Assembly: GCA_021373135.1 (NCBI GenBank)
Contig: JAJFTH010000003.1
Span: 1-64,000, forward strand
Direction of reading: 5' to 3'
Length of the DNA: 64,000 nucleotides
DNA from: Bacteroidales bacterium
Lineage (GTDB): Bacteria > Bacteroidota > Bacteroidia > Bacteroidales > UBA1402
In this document: piece after piece, positions 27,386 through 37,968 of the stretch
Layout: the number at the start of each line of letters is the position of its first letter
How positions within the stretch are numbered: the first letter of the stretch is position 1
Translations under genes and position numbers: made by a program
The notes under the pieces: model-generated
What the model was told of the DNA's origin: nothing
Databases searched by the model: none
What the model saw: the letters and a program-made list of their open reading frames with translations, nothing else

Positions 27386-28486
27386 TTATAAAACAATTAA
27401 TTTTTTTGTAACAGTTTTACCATTAATTTGGACGTTTACAAAATATGCACCATTACTCCAATTAGTTACCGGAATAGTAATTTTATTTTGGCCTTCGATT
27501 GTTTCTAATACTTGACCTAAACTATTAAGTACTTTAATTTGAGCTGATGAATTTCCCACATTAACTGAAAATTGTGTACTATGCATGACAGGGTTAGGAA
27601 ACATCGTTATATTCATATCAGCTGCAACATTATTAACAGCAGTTTTTGTGTTTTTTTTCACTGAACATACCTGAGTTGGAGTTATTCCAGTTGGCATTGT
27701 GATTGTTTTATCAAAAGAACCTCTGCCACTGGTGCTATAACCTGCATTTTCAGTTTTACTTGCTTTATGAAGATTGACACTAACTTCACCGTCGTTAATC
27801 GAACAAAGACCCATATCAGCAAAACCATCATTGTCAAAATCCCCCAGAACCGGTATGTCGTATGTTGTACCAAACTTCATATTATTGATATTTGTTGTTC
27901 CAAAGTCAGGAGTTTTGAATTCTGTAGTTGAAGGTGTGAAAGAGGCCATCCAATTTCCTGCGCTATAAAGAACTACATCGTCTTGTCCATCATGGTTCAT
28001 ATCGCCAGCCAATAATATGTCTTGATTAGTAATACCATAAGCAAGATTTACATTAGGAGCCATTCCTGCAAAACTCATAATCCACCAAAGACCCCATTCA
28101 TTATCCCGACGAATGGCAATATCTCCAATACCATCTCCGTTAAATTCACCAGATATCACTTTATCAATGCCAGACATGCCAAAGTCAATTGTTTGCGGAT
28201 CAACAAATTTATTTGTGCCGTCATTGTAATAGAAAATCCATTTAATCATGGACTCTGAATAATTAACTTCGCATAAGTCAAAAGACCCATCTCCGTTAAA
28301 ATCTCTTACAAAAACCTGTGATATAGGCATTGAAGTAGTTTGAGTGGGTAAAGTAAAATCAGCGGCTCCATCTATATTTAAATCAAAGGTATAACCTTGA
28401 TTTGTAGACCAATAAGCCAGACCATCCTGGCAATACACTGTTACAGAAATTAAACACAAAATAATCAAAGAATAAATTTTTTTCAT
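27386..28486 (-). CDS. FG-GAP/VCBS propeller protein with T9SS tail
   Basis: A 366-residue secreted protein (signal MKKIYSLIILCLISVTVYC). Four FG-GAP/VCBS blades contain calcium-type DxNxDGxxD loops: DFNGDGSFD, EFNGDGIGD, DMNHDGQDD and DFDNDGFAD. The last 80 residues, from MFPNPVMHSTQFSVNV to KKLIVL, are a type A T9SS sorting domain, so the protein should be anchored at or released from the cell surface. The propeller is closely similar to the N-terminal 270 residues of the neighbouring GH66-like enzyme, which indicates duplication. It has no visible enzyme domain; a glycan-binding surface role is an inference. Confidence 0.8.
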   Translation of the reverse strand: MKKIYSLIILCLISVTVYCQDGLAYWSTNQGYTFDLNIDGAADFTLPTQTTSMPISQVFVRDFNGDGSFDLCEVNYSESMIKWIFYYNDGTNKFVDPQTIDFGMSGIDKVISGEFNGDGIGDIAIRRDNEWGLWWIMSFAGMAPNVNLAYGITNQDILLAGDMNHDGQDDVVLYSAGNWMASFTPSTTEFKTPDFGTTNINNMKFGTTYDIPVLGDFDNDGFADMGLCSINDGEVSVNLHKASKTENAGYSTSGRGSFDKTITMPTGITPTQVCSVKKNTKTAVNNVAADMNITMFPNPVMHSTQFSVNVGNSSAQIKVLNSLGQVLETIEGQNKITIPVTNWSNGAYFVNVQINGKTVTKKLIVL

Positions 28487-28532
28487 GACACTAATTTTAA
28501 AAGATTGATATTAATAATTGTATATATTTTAA

Positions 28533-31500
28533 TCAACGAATAATTATTCCGGAATAGAAAAATGATTTATCAAAGTTTTTTTCGTAAATAGTAGCTCCGT
28601 AAGCACCATGAGGCAAAAAAGGCACTTTGTATGTCAATAAATTGTTTTGGGCAATACAATCACTTTTGTACAGAATTCTACCTGTTAAATCGAATATACT
28701 TGCATTATAATTTAAGTCTGTCAGCAGCTTTGGGGAACAAACCTTCAAATTACCAGAATTATCAAAAAAGATATTTATTTTAGTTTCAAGTGTACTGATT
28801 TCCTTTATATCGGTATAATCAGGCGACATAAAAATAAGATTATCATAATCAGCAGAATTCCTGTCAATTGGACCATAATGCACAGCAGTAACAATTGCAT
28901 TTGCCCAATCTGCACCAATATATGCAGTCACATCGGCAAGAATATTTCTGTTATATTGTACCCAAGTGCCATTCAGTGGTTTTACCGGTGTCAAAGTTAT
29001 GTATTGTAAGCCTCCTGCCTGATCGTATCCAACCCGGTAATATAAATCTCTTGTTTCCCAAACAGGGGAAGTAGTCGAAGGTTTTAAAAGACGAAAACCA
29101 AACCAACAAGCAGTAGTGTTATTAGATCGCACCGCAATTTTAAATTTACTGAATTTACTTATTGGAATTCTTATTGCTCCATCCGTAGTTGTATTAAAAG
29201 TGATTAATCCGGGTGTAACACGTGTTGCAGAAGCTCCGGAAAAAGCATCAGAGATTAAAGATGAAGAAGCATTTTTCCCATTAATACTATTTGAGGTCAC
29301 AAGTGGTTGCTGATCTTCCATAACATTTACGTAGGTATCAGTTGAAGGACGGATAGTTATTCCAGCAGCATCGTAATTAAATTTTAAATCAGTAAAACTT
29401 GTTGAGCTTGGCAGTGGAGCAACAGGCATAATACTTTGTGTAGATGAAGTAAGAACTAAAGTTGAGAATGTACTCAATGAAGGAATAACAACTGTTACCT
29501 GATTGCCACTTAGATTATATGCAATTTCAGTTGAGCCACCGTCAAGTGTTAATTGATACATTTTAAGAGGAGTAAAACCATTGGGTAATATAAATTGTAT
29601 GTTTACAGATTTTGATAATGGTGATGAATTTATTGCAGTCCAGGGTAAATCTACAGAATTACCATAATTGACCAAATCAACCATTATAGCATCAATTTTA
29701 CGAGTTCTTTTGTCAAATCTCTTTTTCACTTTGCCAAAAACGCCAGTATTATTGCCTCCCAGTATTAAATTGCCTAACGTAAAATCGGTAATCAGATAAA
29801 CAGGATTCGAATAGTAGAAATATGCCCCATAAGCTTCTGAGAAAGAATTCCATTTTGCTATTCGACTTAAAACTTCAGTTGGATAATTTATACCATGGAA
29901 AGGAACAGGGTCGGTAAATCCAGCCACCCCATCTACCACTTGAGCTGCAGGATATCCACCGGCGGAAATACAAGTAGCAAACTGGTAATCTATATTTTGT
30001 AAAGGCCAGCTTGTCGTTAAATTCATATCGGCTTGCGGATAAAAATTGGCAAAAACCGGTTTGTCGGGATATTTAGATTTAGCAGTATATATAGAATTAT
30101 AAAGATCAGTATATTTTGAACCTACTCCAGAGGGCCACAGTTCTAAAAATTGGTGATTAACAACTGCACTTGTCAAAAGATTTGGTATATCTCCACTTGC
30201 AAAGGGTAATTGTAAAGCTGTTGTAGTACAATTGGGTCGGATATTTTTAACAGCAATATCCAATCGATTAACCAATTGCGACATTTCATTTGAAAAACTA
30301 CCGGTACCTTTTAATCCTTTGCATGTATACTGATCGGGAAGGCCATACCAATCCCACCGATAACCATCCCAATTAAAGTCATTTTGAGCCTGTATTGCCT
30401 GTTGGGTAAAATAATCATTGAAGTTTTTATATACAATATTGTCGATTTGATACGGAGCATTCACAGCCTCATTTGTTGCCATAAGATACAAATATGAATT
30501 GCCATAGGTAATAAAACTTGTATCAGTAGTATTTCTCATTGCCCAATCGGAATGAGTTAAAGCAAAAGCAGGTGTAGCTGCATATATCCCTGTATAACAA
30601 ATTGAACTACCGCCAATTGCTCTGAATTTAGCAATTTTTTCCTTCATTTTATCTTTACTCGTCCATAAGCGATCATCTCCAACATAAGTGTTCCAGGTAT
30701 CGGTTGTAGGATCAATTTCTTCGTGTGCTCTCATCCATGGATGATATTCGAGTTGGTTAATACCTACAGCTTTGAGTGCAAGTGCCCATTTGTCAACATC
30801 CAGTGATTTGTCGAAAATACAGGTCCAGCCATGTCTCAAATTAACTTCATTACCCATCTCAGATGTTGTAGCAAGTGGAAGAGAAGCTGGTCTTGAATTA
30901 TCTATGTCGGAAGACATCACTGCCAAAATATTGTTCATTGGAGTTGGAACTATTTTATCCACAGTGCCAAAGCCATTTATATCAGCATAATGTTCAAATT
31001 TTGGTTTTCCGGTTGAGAATAAATTCATTAAAATTTTATTTTCAGATGGACGATATAAGCCCATATCAGCATAACCGTCACCATTAAAATCTCCTACAAA
31101 TGGAATATCAGAGGATGTTCCGAACACAACACCATTTATGGCAAGAGGCATATTAAATTGAGGAAATCCTGAAATATCAGATAAAGCAACATACCAAGTG
31201 CCAGTTGACGGACGATAAACACAAATGTCATCAACCCCATCAGCATTAAAATCACCAGACAATGGTATGTCACCTGATAAACCAAAATTACCTTTGATAT
31301 CAAACGTTCCATTACATGGTGAATAATCAATAAGCCAGGTACCTAGACCAGAATATCCACCTCTAAATACAGCAATGTCTGTTTTACCATCACCATTGAA
31401 ATCGCCGACAACACATTTATCTGTAGTATTCAAACCAAAGGCAATGGGCACAGATGAGATCCAGCCACCATTTCCATCATTTATCTTCCAAGTCCATTGC

Positions 31501-31733
31501 AATATTGAACCTGAAAAATCGACATCACATAGATCTGTTAATCCATCGCCATTATAATCTCCGGTGAAAGCTCCTCCGTTGAATATAGAGTTGAATGTCC
31601 CTGTAATTGTGCCGAGGTTCCCTTTGTCGAAATTCCATTGATTTTGAGTGCGATAGATTATATCATCTTGTGCAAACAAATTACAAAGGGAAAAAATTGC
31701 GAATACAGAAATTATAAATTTATGAGTTTGCAT
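28533..31733 (-). CDS. VCBS-fused GH66-like alpha-1,6-glucanase (dextranase-like)
   Basis: A 1,066-residue secreted enzyme. Residues 1-21 are a signal peptide; about 50-270 an FG-GAP/VCBS propeller (DYNGDGLTD, DFNGDGKTD, DFNADGVDD, DFNGDGYAD); about 298-740 a (beta/alpha)8 domain resembling GH66 dextranases and cycloisomaltooligosaccharide glucanotransferases. WDGYRWDWYG (455-463) matches the GH66 D-G-W-x-x-D strand with Asp461 as candidate nucleophile, and LELWPS (530-535) the acid/base strand with Glu531. ANFYPQ and ISAGGYPAAQ also fit. A jelly-roll module follows and residues from about 995 are a T9SS-type tail. GH66 enzymes cut alpha-1,6-glucan; the family call is by motif order and needs a profile search. 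Confidence 0.72.
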   Translation of the reverse strand: MQTHKFIISVFAIFSLCNLFAQDDIIYRTQNQWNFDKGNLGTITGTFNSIFNGGAFTGDYNGDGLTDLCDVDFSGSILQWTWKINDGNGGWISSVPIAFGLNTTDKCVVGDFNGDGKTDIAVFRGGYSGLGTWLIDYSPCNGTFDIKGNFGLSGDIPLSGDFNADGVDDICVYRPSTGTWYVALSDISGFPQFNMPLAINGVVFGTSSDIPFVGDFNGDGYADMGLYRPSENKILMNLFSTGKPKFEHYADINGFGTVDKIVPTPMNNILAVMSSDIDNSRPASLPLATTSEMGNEVNLRHGWTCIFDKSLDVDKWALALKAVGINQLEYHPWMRAHEEIDPTTDTWNTYVGDDRLWTSKDKMKEKIAKFRAIGGSSICYTGIYAATPAFALTHSDWAMRNTTDTSFITYGNSYLYLMATNEAVNAPYQIDNIVYKNFNDYFTQQAIQAQNDFNWDGYRWDWYGLPDQYTCKGLKGTGSFSNEMSQLVNRLDIAVKNIRPNCTTTALQLPFASGDIPNLLTSAVVNHQFLELWPSGVGSKYTDLYNSIYTAKSKYPDKPVFANFYPQADMNLTTSWPLQNIDYQFATCISAGGYPAAQVVDGVAGFTDPVPFHGINYPTEVLSRIAKWNSFSEAYGAYFYYSNPVYLITDFTLGNLILGGNNTGVFGKVKKRFDKRTRKIDAIMVDLVNYGNSVDLPWTAINSSPLSKSVNIQFILPNGFTPLKMYQLTLDGGSTEIAYNLSGNQVTVVIPSLSTFSTLVLTSSTQSIMPVAPLPSSTSFTDLKFNYDAAGITIRPSTDTYVNVMEDQQPLVTSNSINGKNASSSLISDAFSGASATRVTPGLITFNTTTDGAIRIPISKFSKFKIAVRSNNTTACWFGFRLLKPSTTSPVWETRDLYYRVGYDQAGGLQYITLTPVKPLNGTWVQYNRNILADVTAYIGADWANAIVTAVHYGPIDRNSADYDNLIFMSPDYTDIKEISTLETKINIFFDNSGNLKVCSPKLLTDLNYNASIFDLTGRILYKSDCIAQNNLLTYKVPFLPHGAYGATIYEKNFDKSFFYSGIIIR

Positions 31734-31775
31734 TTAATAGTCTTTTTAATAATATTTTATCTTTTTCTGAATTAA

Positions 31776-33308
31776 TCAATAACCGGGATTTTGAGGCCTT
31801 AAATTTGGATTAGCATCAATATCATCTAATGGAACTGGTAGCAACAAATGTTTAGGAGTTGTAAAATTGGTCATTCCTATTTTGGTAAAATATTCCTTAG
31901 CATAATCACCATTGTTTCCGTAACGTACCAGATCAAACCAATTATGTCCACCTTCAAATGCTAATTCCATTCTTCGTTCATGACGAATGACTTCTCTTAA
32001 TTGAGTTTGATCTAAAATATTTACATTTGGTAATCCTGCTCTAACCCGAACTCTATTTAATGGTCCACCATCATTAGCTGTAGTAGCAGCCGCTGTTGCT
32101 TCTGCAGTCCTGCCTATTTCGTTAAGGGCTTCAGCATACAATAGCAATATATCGGCATAACGTAATATAGGAAAGTTTAAAGGACTGTCCATTGCTCGAT
32201 TAACCCCCTCATTTCTACAAAGAAATTTTTTTACATTATAACCAGTCAATGAGCACGTAGGATCATAGGCCCATCCTTGATAAATATCACCTTTACTCCA
32301 GATAGAAATTGCTTTTCTTAAATCTCCGGATTCGTAGCTTTGTACAAATTCAGGATAAACAGCAAACCAGCCAAAATTACCCCATTTACCACCTATATTA
32401 ATGGGAGCTAAAGGAGACATAAATTCATGATGCCAAGCCCCTTGGCCTAGAATATCAAATTCTGTATAAGCAGTTATATCTTTTTCATACTGAACTTCAA
32501 AAAGGCTTTCAGGACCATTTTCACGTAGATCGTCAAAATTAAATTGATATTTCAGATTTAAAGAATAAACATTAAGAGACATTAAAGTTTCTATTGTGGA
32601 GATTGTTTTATCATACTGCTTAAGAGTGATGTAAACTTTAGACAAAAGGCCCAAAGCAGCTCCTTTAGTTGCTCGACCTATATCAATAGTATTTTGATAT
32701 TGAGCTGGTAATAAATCAACTGCCTGAGTTAGGTCGCTAATAATCTGATCATAAACCTTATCCTTCGATGTTCTGGGAACTTGTAAATCATCTCCGGCAG
32801 TTTGCTGTGTAGTTATTAAAGGTACATCTCCAAAAAGGCGAACTAAATTGAAATAATAAAGAGCCCTTAAAAAACAAGCTTCACCTTTATATTGGTTAAT
32901 TTTGTCAGATGATACTTTTTTAGACTTTTCAATATTATTGAGTACCCAATTTGTTCTACTGATGCCAGCCCAAGGTCCACGCCAAAGCTCTTTAGCTCCT
33001 GAATTATCACTTGTAGCATTGAAATTAGATAATTGAGTCGTTTCCAATCCATTCCCACCCGCTTCATTTCCAACTCTACCTTCTCCAGCAACGATATCGA
33101 GAGTCCACATTCTTAAATTATACATGTAGCTGCTCTGAAGTCTTTGGTACATCGAGTTAACGGCACTTTCAATTTCTTCCGAAGTTCCTTTTGCAAAAAA
33201 ATCATCGGTTATTATCTGATCTTTTGGTAATATGTCGAGTTTATCCGAACATCCATTCAAAATAATGGATAGCCCTAAAAAAGAAATTGCAAAAATATAT
33301 TTTCTCAT
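31776..33308 (-). CDS. SusD-family glycan-binding lipoprotein
   Basis: A 510-residue lipoprotein with lipobox LNGC (Cys20), so it is anchored in the outer membrane. It has the SusD/RagB pattern: LDILPKDQIITDDFF at the N-terminus, TPR-like helices (GEACFLRALYYFNLVRLFGD) and the C-terminal RHERRMELAFEGGHNWFDLVRYG, ending in RPQNPGY. SusD proteins form a hinged lid over SusC and bind the glycan. It is 12 bases after susC. Confidence 0.95.
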   Translation of the reverse strand: MRKYIFAISFLGLSIILNGCSDKLDILPKDQIITDDFFAKGTSEEIESAVNSMYQRLQSSYMYNLRMWTLDIVAGEGRVGNEAGGNGLETTQLSNFNATSDNSGAKELWRGPWAGISRTNWVLNNIEKSKKVSSDKINQYKGEACFLRALYYFNLVRLFGDVPLITTQQTAGDDLQVPRTSKDKVYDQIISDLTQAVDLLPAQYQNTIDIGRATKGAALGLLSKVYITLKQYDKTISTIETLMSLNVYSLNLKYQFNFDDLRENGPESLFEVQYEKDITAYTEFDILGQGAWHHEFMSPLAPINIGGKWGNFGWFAVYPEFVQSYESGDLRKAISIWSKGDIYQGWAYDPTCSLTGYNVKKFLCRNEGVNRAMDSPLNFPILRYADILLLYAEALNEIGRTAEATAAATTANDGGPLNRVRVRAGLPNVNILDQTQLREVIRHERRMELAFEGGHNWFDLVRYGNNGDYAKEYFTKIGMTNFTTPKHLLLPVPLDDIDANPNLRPQNPGY

Positions 33309-33320
33309 AATAGTATAATT

Positions 33321-36300
33321 TTAAAATTTAATTGATGCACCAAACATAATAGTTTTGGCCGTGGGGTAAACGCCATAATCAAGTCCCCAAAGACCTACTT
33401 CAGGATCTAATCCTGAGTATTTTGTAATAGTTAATAAGTTGTCCGCAGAAACAAATAACCTTAAAGATTTAGCGCCAGTCTTTTGCATCCAATTCTTATT
33501 AAAGGTATAACCAAGTGCAAGGTTCTTTAACTTAATGTATGAGCCATCTTCAATCCATCTTGATGATGCCCTGTTATTTCGGTTCGGATCAGCATATATA
33601 GCGCGAGGCATTGTATAACTACTCCCTTCGCCATTCCAGCGACAAAGGGTTGATGTAAGTTGGTTATAGGTGCTTTCCATTCCTTCTTCTGAGACTCTCA
33701 CTCCATTCCAAATGGAATTTCCATAAGACCCTTGGAAAAAGAAGTTAAGGTCAAAATTTTTATAATTGAGTGTGTTGTTGAATCCAAATATAAAATCAGG
33801 TTGAGGGTTACCAATTATAGTACGATCAAGGTCGTTTATTACTTTATCTTCATTTATATTAACAAACCAAATATCACCAGGAGAAGTATTCACCTTTGAA
33901 TTTTGCGATGCTATATCTGTTGCTCTATTTTCCATAACAGGACCAGTAAATACCTGATTAAGGTTTTGATATATTCCACCCATTTTATATCCATAAAATG
34001 AATTAATAGGTTCATCAACTCTTATTAAGCTGACTCCATTTAAGATTTCTGGACCACCTAATTGCAGCACAATATTTTTATTAAATGAAATATTGAAATT
34101 GCTCTCCCAATTAAATTCGCCAACAAAGTTTCGAGTAGTAATTGTAAATTCAAGACCAGTGTTTCTTACTTTTCCGATATTCACCGGAGGCCAATCACTT
34201 GGATCAAGAGAGGTTCCACTTGTTTGTGGTACCGGTTTTTTAGTTAACATATCATTCGTATTTTTCAAATACAAATCAACATTTGCAACTATTCGATCTT
34301 TTAAAAATCCCATGTCGAAACCAATGTTGTACTGTTCAACTGATTCCCACTTTATTGATGGATTGGATAATTTGTATGGATAAATTAAGGGTACTTGGGC
34401 AGATTGAAAACCACGTTGAGAGCCAAAAGTATACACACCGCTAACATCTAGTTTGTCTGCAAATGCATAGGCATCAATGTTCTGATTTCCTGTTTGTCCA
34501 TATCCAGCCCTTACTTTAAGCATTGAAATCCAATTAACATCTTTCATAAAATCTTCATTTGTTATATTCCATGCAGCAGAGAATGAAGGGAAATAACCGA
34601 AACGATTATTTGACCCAAATTTTGAAGAACCATCTGCACGAAAAGTAGTTGTGACAAAAAAGCGTTTGTCAAAGGAGTATTGAATTCTTGCCATATAGGA
34701 CATTAAAGCCCATGAATATAAATTTCCACCAACAGCAGTTGCTTTAGTTGCATTATCAAGTTCAGTCGTCATTTCACTTGCTCGTCCAGAACCAGTGGCT
34801 GACATCCAATGTTTATTATATTCTTGATAAGATGTACCAATCATTGCATCAATTTTATGCTTCCCAAAGATTTTATTATATGAAAGAGTATTATCCCAAA
34901 GATATAATTCCTCATATGCAGAAGATAAAGATTGTGATGTATTGACAGATTCTTGATTACCCCATTTGAATTTAGGTATGTAATTGTTATCATACTCGTA
35001 TCCAAGTTCAGCTCCACCAGTAGTTTTTAATTTAAGATCTTTTATAATTTCCCATTCTCCGGAAATATTTGCAAGCATTCTGAACCCTTTCATTGTATAT
35101 TTTTGCTCATTGACGATCGCGATCGAATTTAAAGCATTACCATTAAGTTCTGCGTTACCAGTAGGACCGTTATACTCTCCATTCTCATCATATATTGGAA
35201 TAGAAGGCAACATGCGCATCGCATTGGTAATTACAGTATTGATTGGTTGTGTTCTGCGATTTTCATTACTTAAGTTTACATTTGCTTTTACAACGAAATT
35301 GGACAAAATCTGTGAAGATATATTCGATTGCAAATTTAACCGATTGAAATTCGAGTTTTTGAGAATGCCGTCTTGAGCATAATATCCAATAGAAGTTGCA
35401 TGATTAATTTTGTTATTGCCACCCATAAAAGAAAGGTTTATTTTCGTCATTGGAGCAGTTTGGAATAACGGCGATAACCAATCTGTTCCAACACCCAACG
35501 ATGCAGGATCAGCAAAAGTAGGATTTAAAGCAACTCCGGCATTCGTTCTCATTTCGTTGTGAAGAGTGGCATATTGAGATGCATTAAGCATATTGAACAT
35601 TTTTGCAGTTTGTTGGGTGCCGTAACTGTAATCCAAAGTTATTTCTGCTTTACCTTCTTTAGCTTTTTTTGTTGTTACTATAACCACGCCATTGGCTCCT
35701 CTTGCACCATAAATTGCTGTTGCAGAAGCATCTTTGAGAACATCAATTGATTCAACATCTGATGGATTTATATACCAAATACCTCCATTAACCGGAACTC
35801 CATCAACAACATATAAAGGTGATGCATCATTAATTGTTCCTACACCACGAATAAGAATTGAAACGTCTCCACCCGGAGTTCCTGAATTTTGTACTATTTG
35901 AACTCCGGACAATTTACCAGCCATAGCTTGAACTACATTTGAAGAAGAATTTTTTGAAATATCATCTCCTTTTACTGAAACAATTGCTCCTGTCACATCT
36001 GATTTTCGCATTGTGCCATAGCCTACTACAACGACATCATCTAGAAGTTTGGAATTTTCCTTTAATGTAATATTGATCATTCCTTTTTTGTTAGTACCAA
36101 TTTCAGTAGATTGATAGCCAATATATGAGACAACTAATAAAGACTTTTCGCTATCTACATTCAAAGAGAACTTTCCCTCAATATCGGTTACAGTACCAAT
36201 TTTAGTGCCTTTGATCATTACTGAAGCTCCAATAACTGGAAGTCCATTTTCATCTTTTACATAACCCGTAAAAAAAATTGAATTTTGTGTTTGATCCGTA

Positions 36301-36443
36301 ACTGTGTTTTTGAAGATCTTTCCTTTGTTCAATATTAATTGAGAATCTTCTGCCATTCCAATAGTCGGGTGCAAAAGTGTAATTATCACATTGCAAATAA
36401 GGAATATAAACATATTGTTTTTATGTTTTTTTTCTTTTCTCAT
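33321..36443 (-). CDS. SusC-family TonB-dependent transporter
   Basis: A 1,040-residue outer-membrane beta barrel. After the signal region comes a carboxypeptidase-regulatory-like domain (VKDENGLPVIGASVMIKG), a TonB-box-like VVVVGYGT, the plug (LYVVDGVPVNGG, GARGANGVVIVTTK) and the barrel ending in an aromatic residue (FGASIKF). It imports oligosaccharides with TonB energy and pairs with the next gene, SusD. No STN domain for anti-sigma signalling is visible. A 142-base gap upstream may hold its own promoter; none matches consensus, but the half-site ATATGTAT of the island's palindrome occurs at 36533-36540. Confidence 0.95.
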   Translation of the reverse strand: MRKEKKHKNNMFIFLICNVIITLLHPTIGMAEDSQLILNKGKIFKNTVTDQTQNSIFFTGYVKDENGLPVIGASVMIKGTKIGTVTDIEGKFSLNVDSEKSLLVVSYIGYQSTEIGTNKKGMINITLKENSKLLDDVVVVGYGTMRKSDVTGAIVSVKGDDISKNSSSNVVQAMAGKLSGVQIVQNSGTPGGDVSILIRGVGTINDASPLYVVDGVPVNGGIWYINPSDVESIDVLKDASATAIYGARGANGVVIVTTKKAKEGKAEITLDYSYGTQQTAKMFNMLNASQYATLHNEMRTNAGVALNPTFADPASLGVGTDWLSPLFQTAPMTKINLSFMGGNNKINHATSIGYYAQDGILKNSNFNRLNLQSNISSQILSNFVVKANVNLSNENRRTQPINTVITNAMRMLPSIPIYDENGEYNGPTGNAELNGNALNSIAIVNEQKYTMKGFRMLANISGEWEIIKDLKLKTTGGAELGYEYDNNYIPKFKWGNQESVNTSQSLSSAYEELYLWDNTLSYNKIFGKHKIDAMIGTSYQEYNKHWMSATGSGRASEMTTELDNATKATAVGGNLYSWALMSYMARIQYSFDKRFFVTTTFRADGSSKFGSNNRFGYFPSFSAAWNITNEDFMKDVNWISMLKVRAGYGQTGNQNIDAYAFADKLDVSGVYTFGSQRGFQSAQVPLIYPYKLSNPSIKWESVEQYNIGFDMGFLKDRIVANVDLYLKNTNDMLTKKPVPQTSGTSLDPSDWPPVNIGKVRNTGLEFTITTRNFVGEFNWESNFNISFNKNIVLQLGGPEILNGVSLIRVDEPINSFYGYKMGGIYQNLNQVFTGPVMENRATDIASQNSKVNTSPGDIWFVNINEDKVINDLDRTIIGNPQPDFIFGFNNTLNYKNFDLNFFFQGSYGNSIWNGVRVSEEGMESTYNQLTSTLCRWNGEGSSYTMPRAIYADPNRNNRASSRWIEDGSYIKLKNLALGYTFNKNWMQKTGAKSLRLFVSADNLLTITKYSGLDPEVGLWGLDYGVYPTAKTIMFGASIKF

Positions 36444-36585
36444 GATTTAATTTTTTTAGTATTAGACGTTGATAGATATTATATTTACAATTGGAATTGG
36501 AATAGAAAGGAGTATTCAGATTAAATTCAGATATATGTATTTACATTGTAGTAATTAAGAAATAGTTATGAAAATGTTGCTGTTT

Positions 36586-37914
36586 TTATAATCCCAATTC
36601 TTTTTCTATTTCTTCGAGAGATTTTCCTTTTGTTTCAGGGATTTTATAATAAACGAAGAGGAAAGCTATTAAACTGACCAATCCAAACAGCCCGAATAAA
36701 AAGGCTCCTCCAAATTTATTTAAAATAAAAGGTGAAAATTGGACAGCTAAAAAAGAACTAAACCAAATTACTGCAGTTGTAAAAGAAAGTGCAACCGCAC
36801 GAACCCGATTTGGAAATATCTCAGATGTAATTACCCAGAAAACAGGAGCAAATGATGCTGCATAAAACAAAATATACATTAATAGTGATATAAGAATGCC
36901 CACACTGCTCCAGCCAAAAGCAAAACTTAATGCTAAATAAGCTAAGGAAACTGTCATTCCAATAGCACCCCACAACAGTAAACTTTTTCGTCCCTTAGAA
37001 TCAACCAACCACAAAGCTAAAATGGTGGCTAAAAAATTAATAACGCCAACTAAAACAGATTGAAGTAATGCCATTTCTTTACCAAAACCAATTTTTTCGA
37101 AAATGACTGGAGCATAGTTTACTACTGCGTTTATACCACTTAGTTGCTGAAATATAGCCAGACATATACCAAGAAAGACTATTCCACCGACTTTACCTTT
37201 GAAAATCTCAGACACTTTTACTTTTTCCTTGTTTTTCTCCGAAGAAATTGAATTTTCAATTTCTTTACATTCCTTTTTAGCGAAGTCAACTCCTCCAATT
37301 CTTGTTAATACTTTCAAAGCTTCTTCACTCTTTTTTCTTGCAATTAACCATCGAGGACTTTCAGGGAAAGAAATGAGTAAGAAAAGTAAAAATAAAGATC
37401 CAAAAACAAATGGAATACCTAACATAAATCGCCATGAATCTTGCATACCCGCAAAAATAAAGTTGAATACGTAGGCTAAAAGAATACCTAAGGTTATTGC
37501 GAACTGAAAATAGGAAACTAATCTACCTCTTTTCTCTGCCGGAGCAACTTCAGAAATATACATCGGGCATACAACAGACACTAACCCAACTCCAATGCCT
37601 GAAATAAAACGAGACAAAATAAGAATCCAACTAGATTGAGCCAAAGCACAACCAATCGAAGAAAAAATAAAAATCAGCGAAATTAATACCATTACTTGTT
37701 TTCGCCCATATTTATCAGCAAGACTACCGGCAACTAATGCACCAATTAGACAGCCTAACATGATTGAACCTACAACTATTCCTATACCATTGTCAGTCAG
37801 GCTGAAAATTTGTTTAATTGAAGTAACTGCGCCGGAAATTCCAGCCATATTTAAACCAAAAAGTAATCCACCATTTACGGCAACAAATGTTATCCAATAA
37901 ATATAATTCTTCAT
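36586..37914 (-). CDS. MFS sugar porter (inner membrane)
   Basis: A 442-residue transporter with twelve predicted membrane helices of the sugar-porter subfamily. Its signatures are intact: GSLADKYGRKQVM after helix 2, PESPRWLIARKK between helices 6 and 7, QQLSGINAVVNYAPVIFE in helix 7, DSKGRKSLL, and PETKGKSLEEIEKEL at the end. These porters move glucose, xylose, galactose or related monosaccharides with protons. In the present operon glucose from isomalto-oligosaccharides is the most likely cargo, an inference from the neighbours. Confidence 0.92.
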   Translation of the reverse strand: MKNYIYWITFVAVNGGLLFGLNMAGISGAVTSIKQIFSLTDNGIGIVVGSIMLGCLIGALVAGSLADKYGRKQVMVLISLIFIFSSIGCALAQSSWILILSRFISGIGVGLVSVVCPMYISEVAPAEKRGRLVSYFQFAITLGILLAYVFNFIFAGMQDSWRFMLGIPFVFGSLFLLFLLISFPESPRWLIARKKSEEALKVLTRIGGVDFAKKECKEIENSISSEKNKEKVKVSEIFKGKVGGIVFLGICLAIFQQLSGINAVVNYAPVIFEKIGFGKEMALLQSVLVGVINFLATILALWLVDSKGRKSLLLWGAIGMTVSLAYLALSFAFGWSSVGILISLLMYILFYAASFAPVFWVITSEIFPNRVRAVALSFTTAVIWFSSFLAVQFSPFILNKFGGAFLFGLFGLVSLIAFLFVYYKIPETKGKSLEEIEKELGL

Positions 37915-37968
37915 AATTATTTTTATTTAAAGAAATTGTAAATAATTAACGTTTAAAATATTGCCGAA

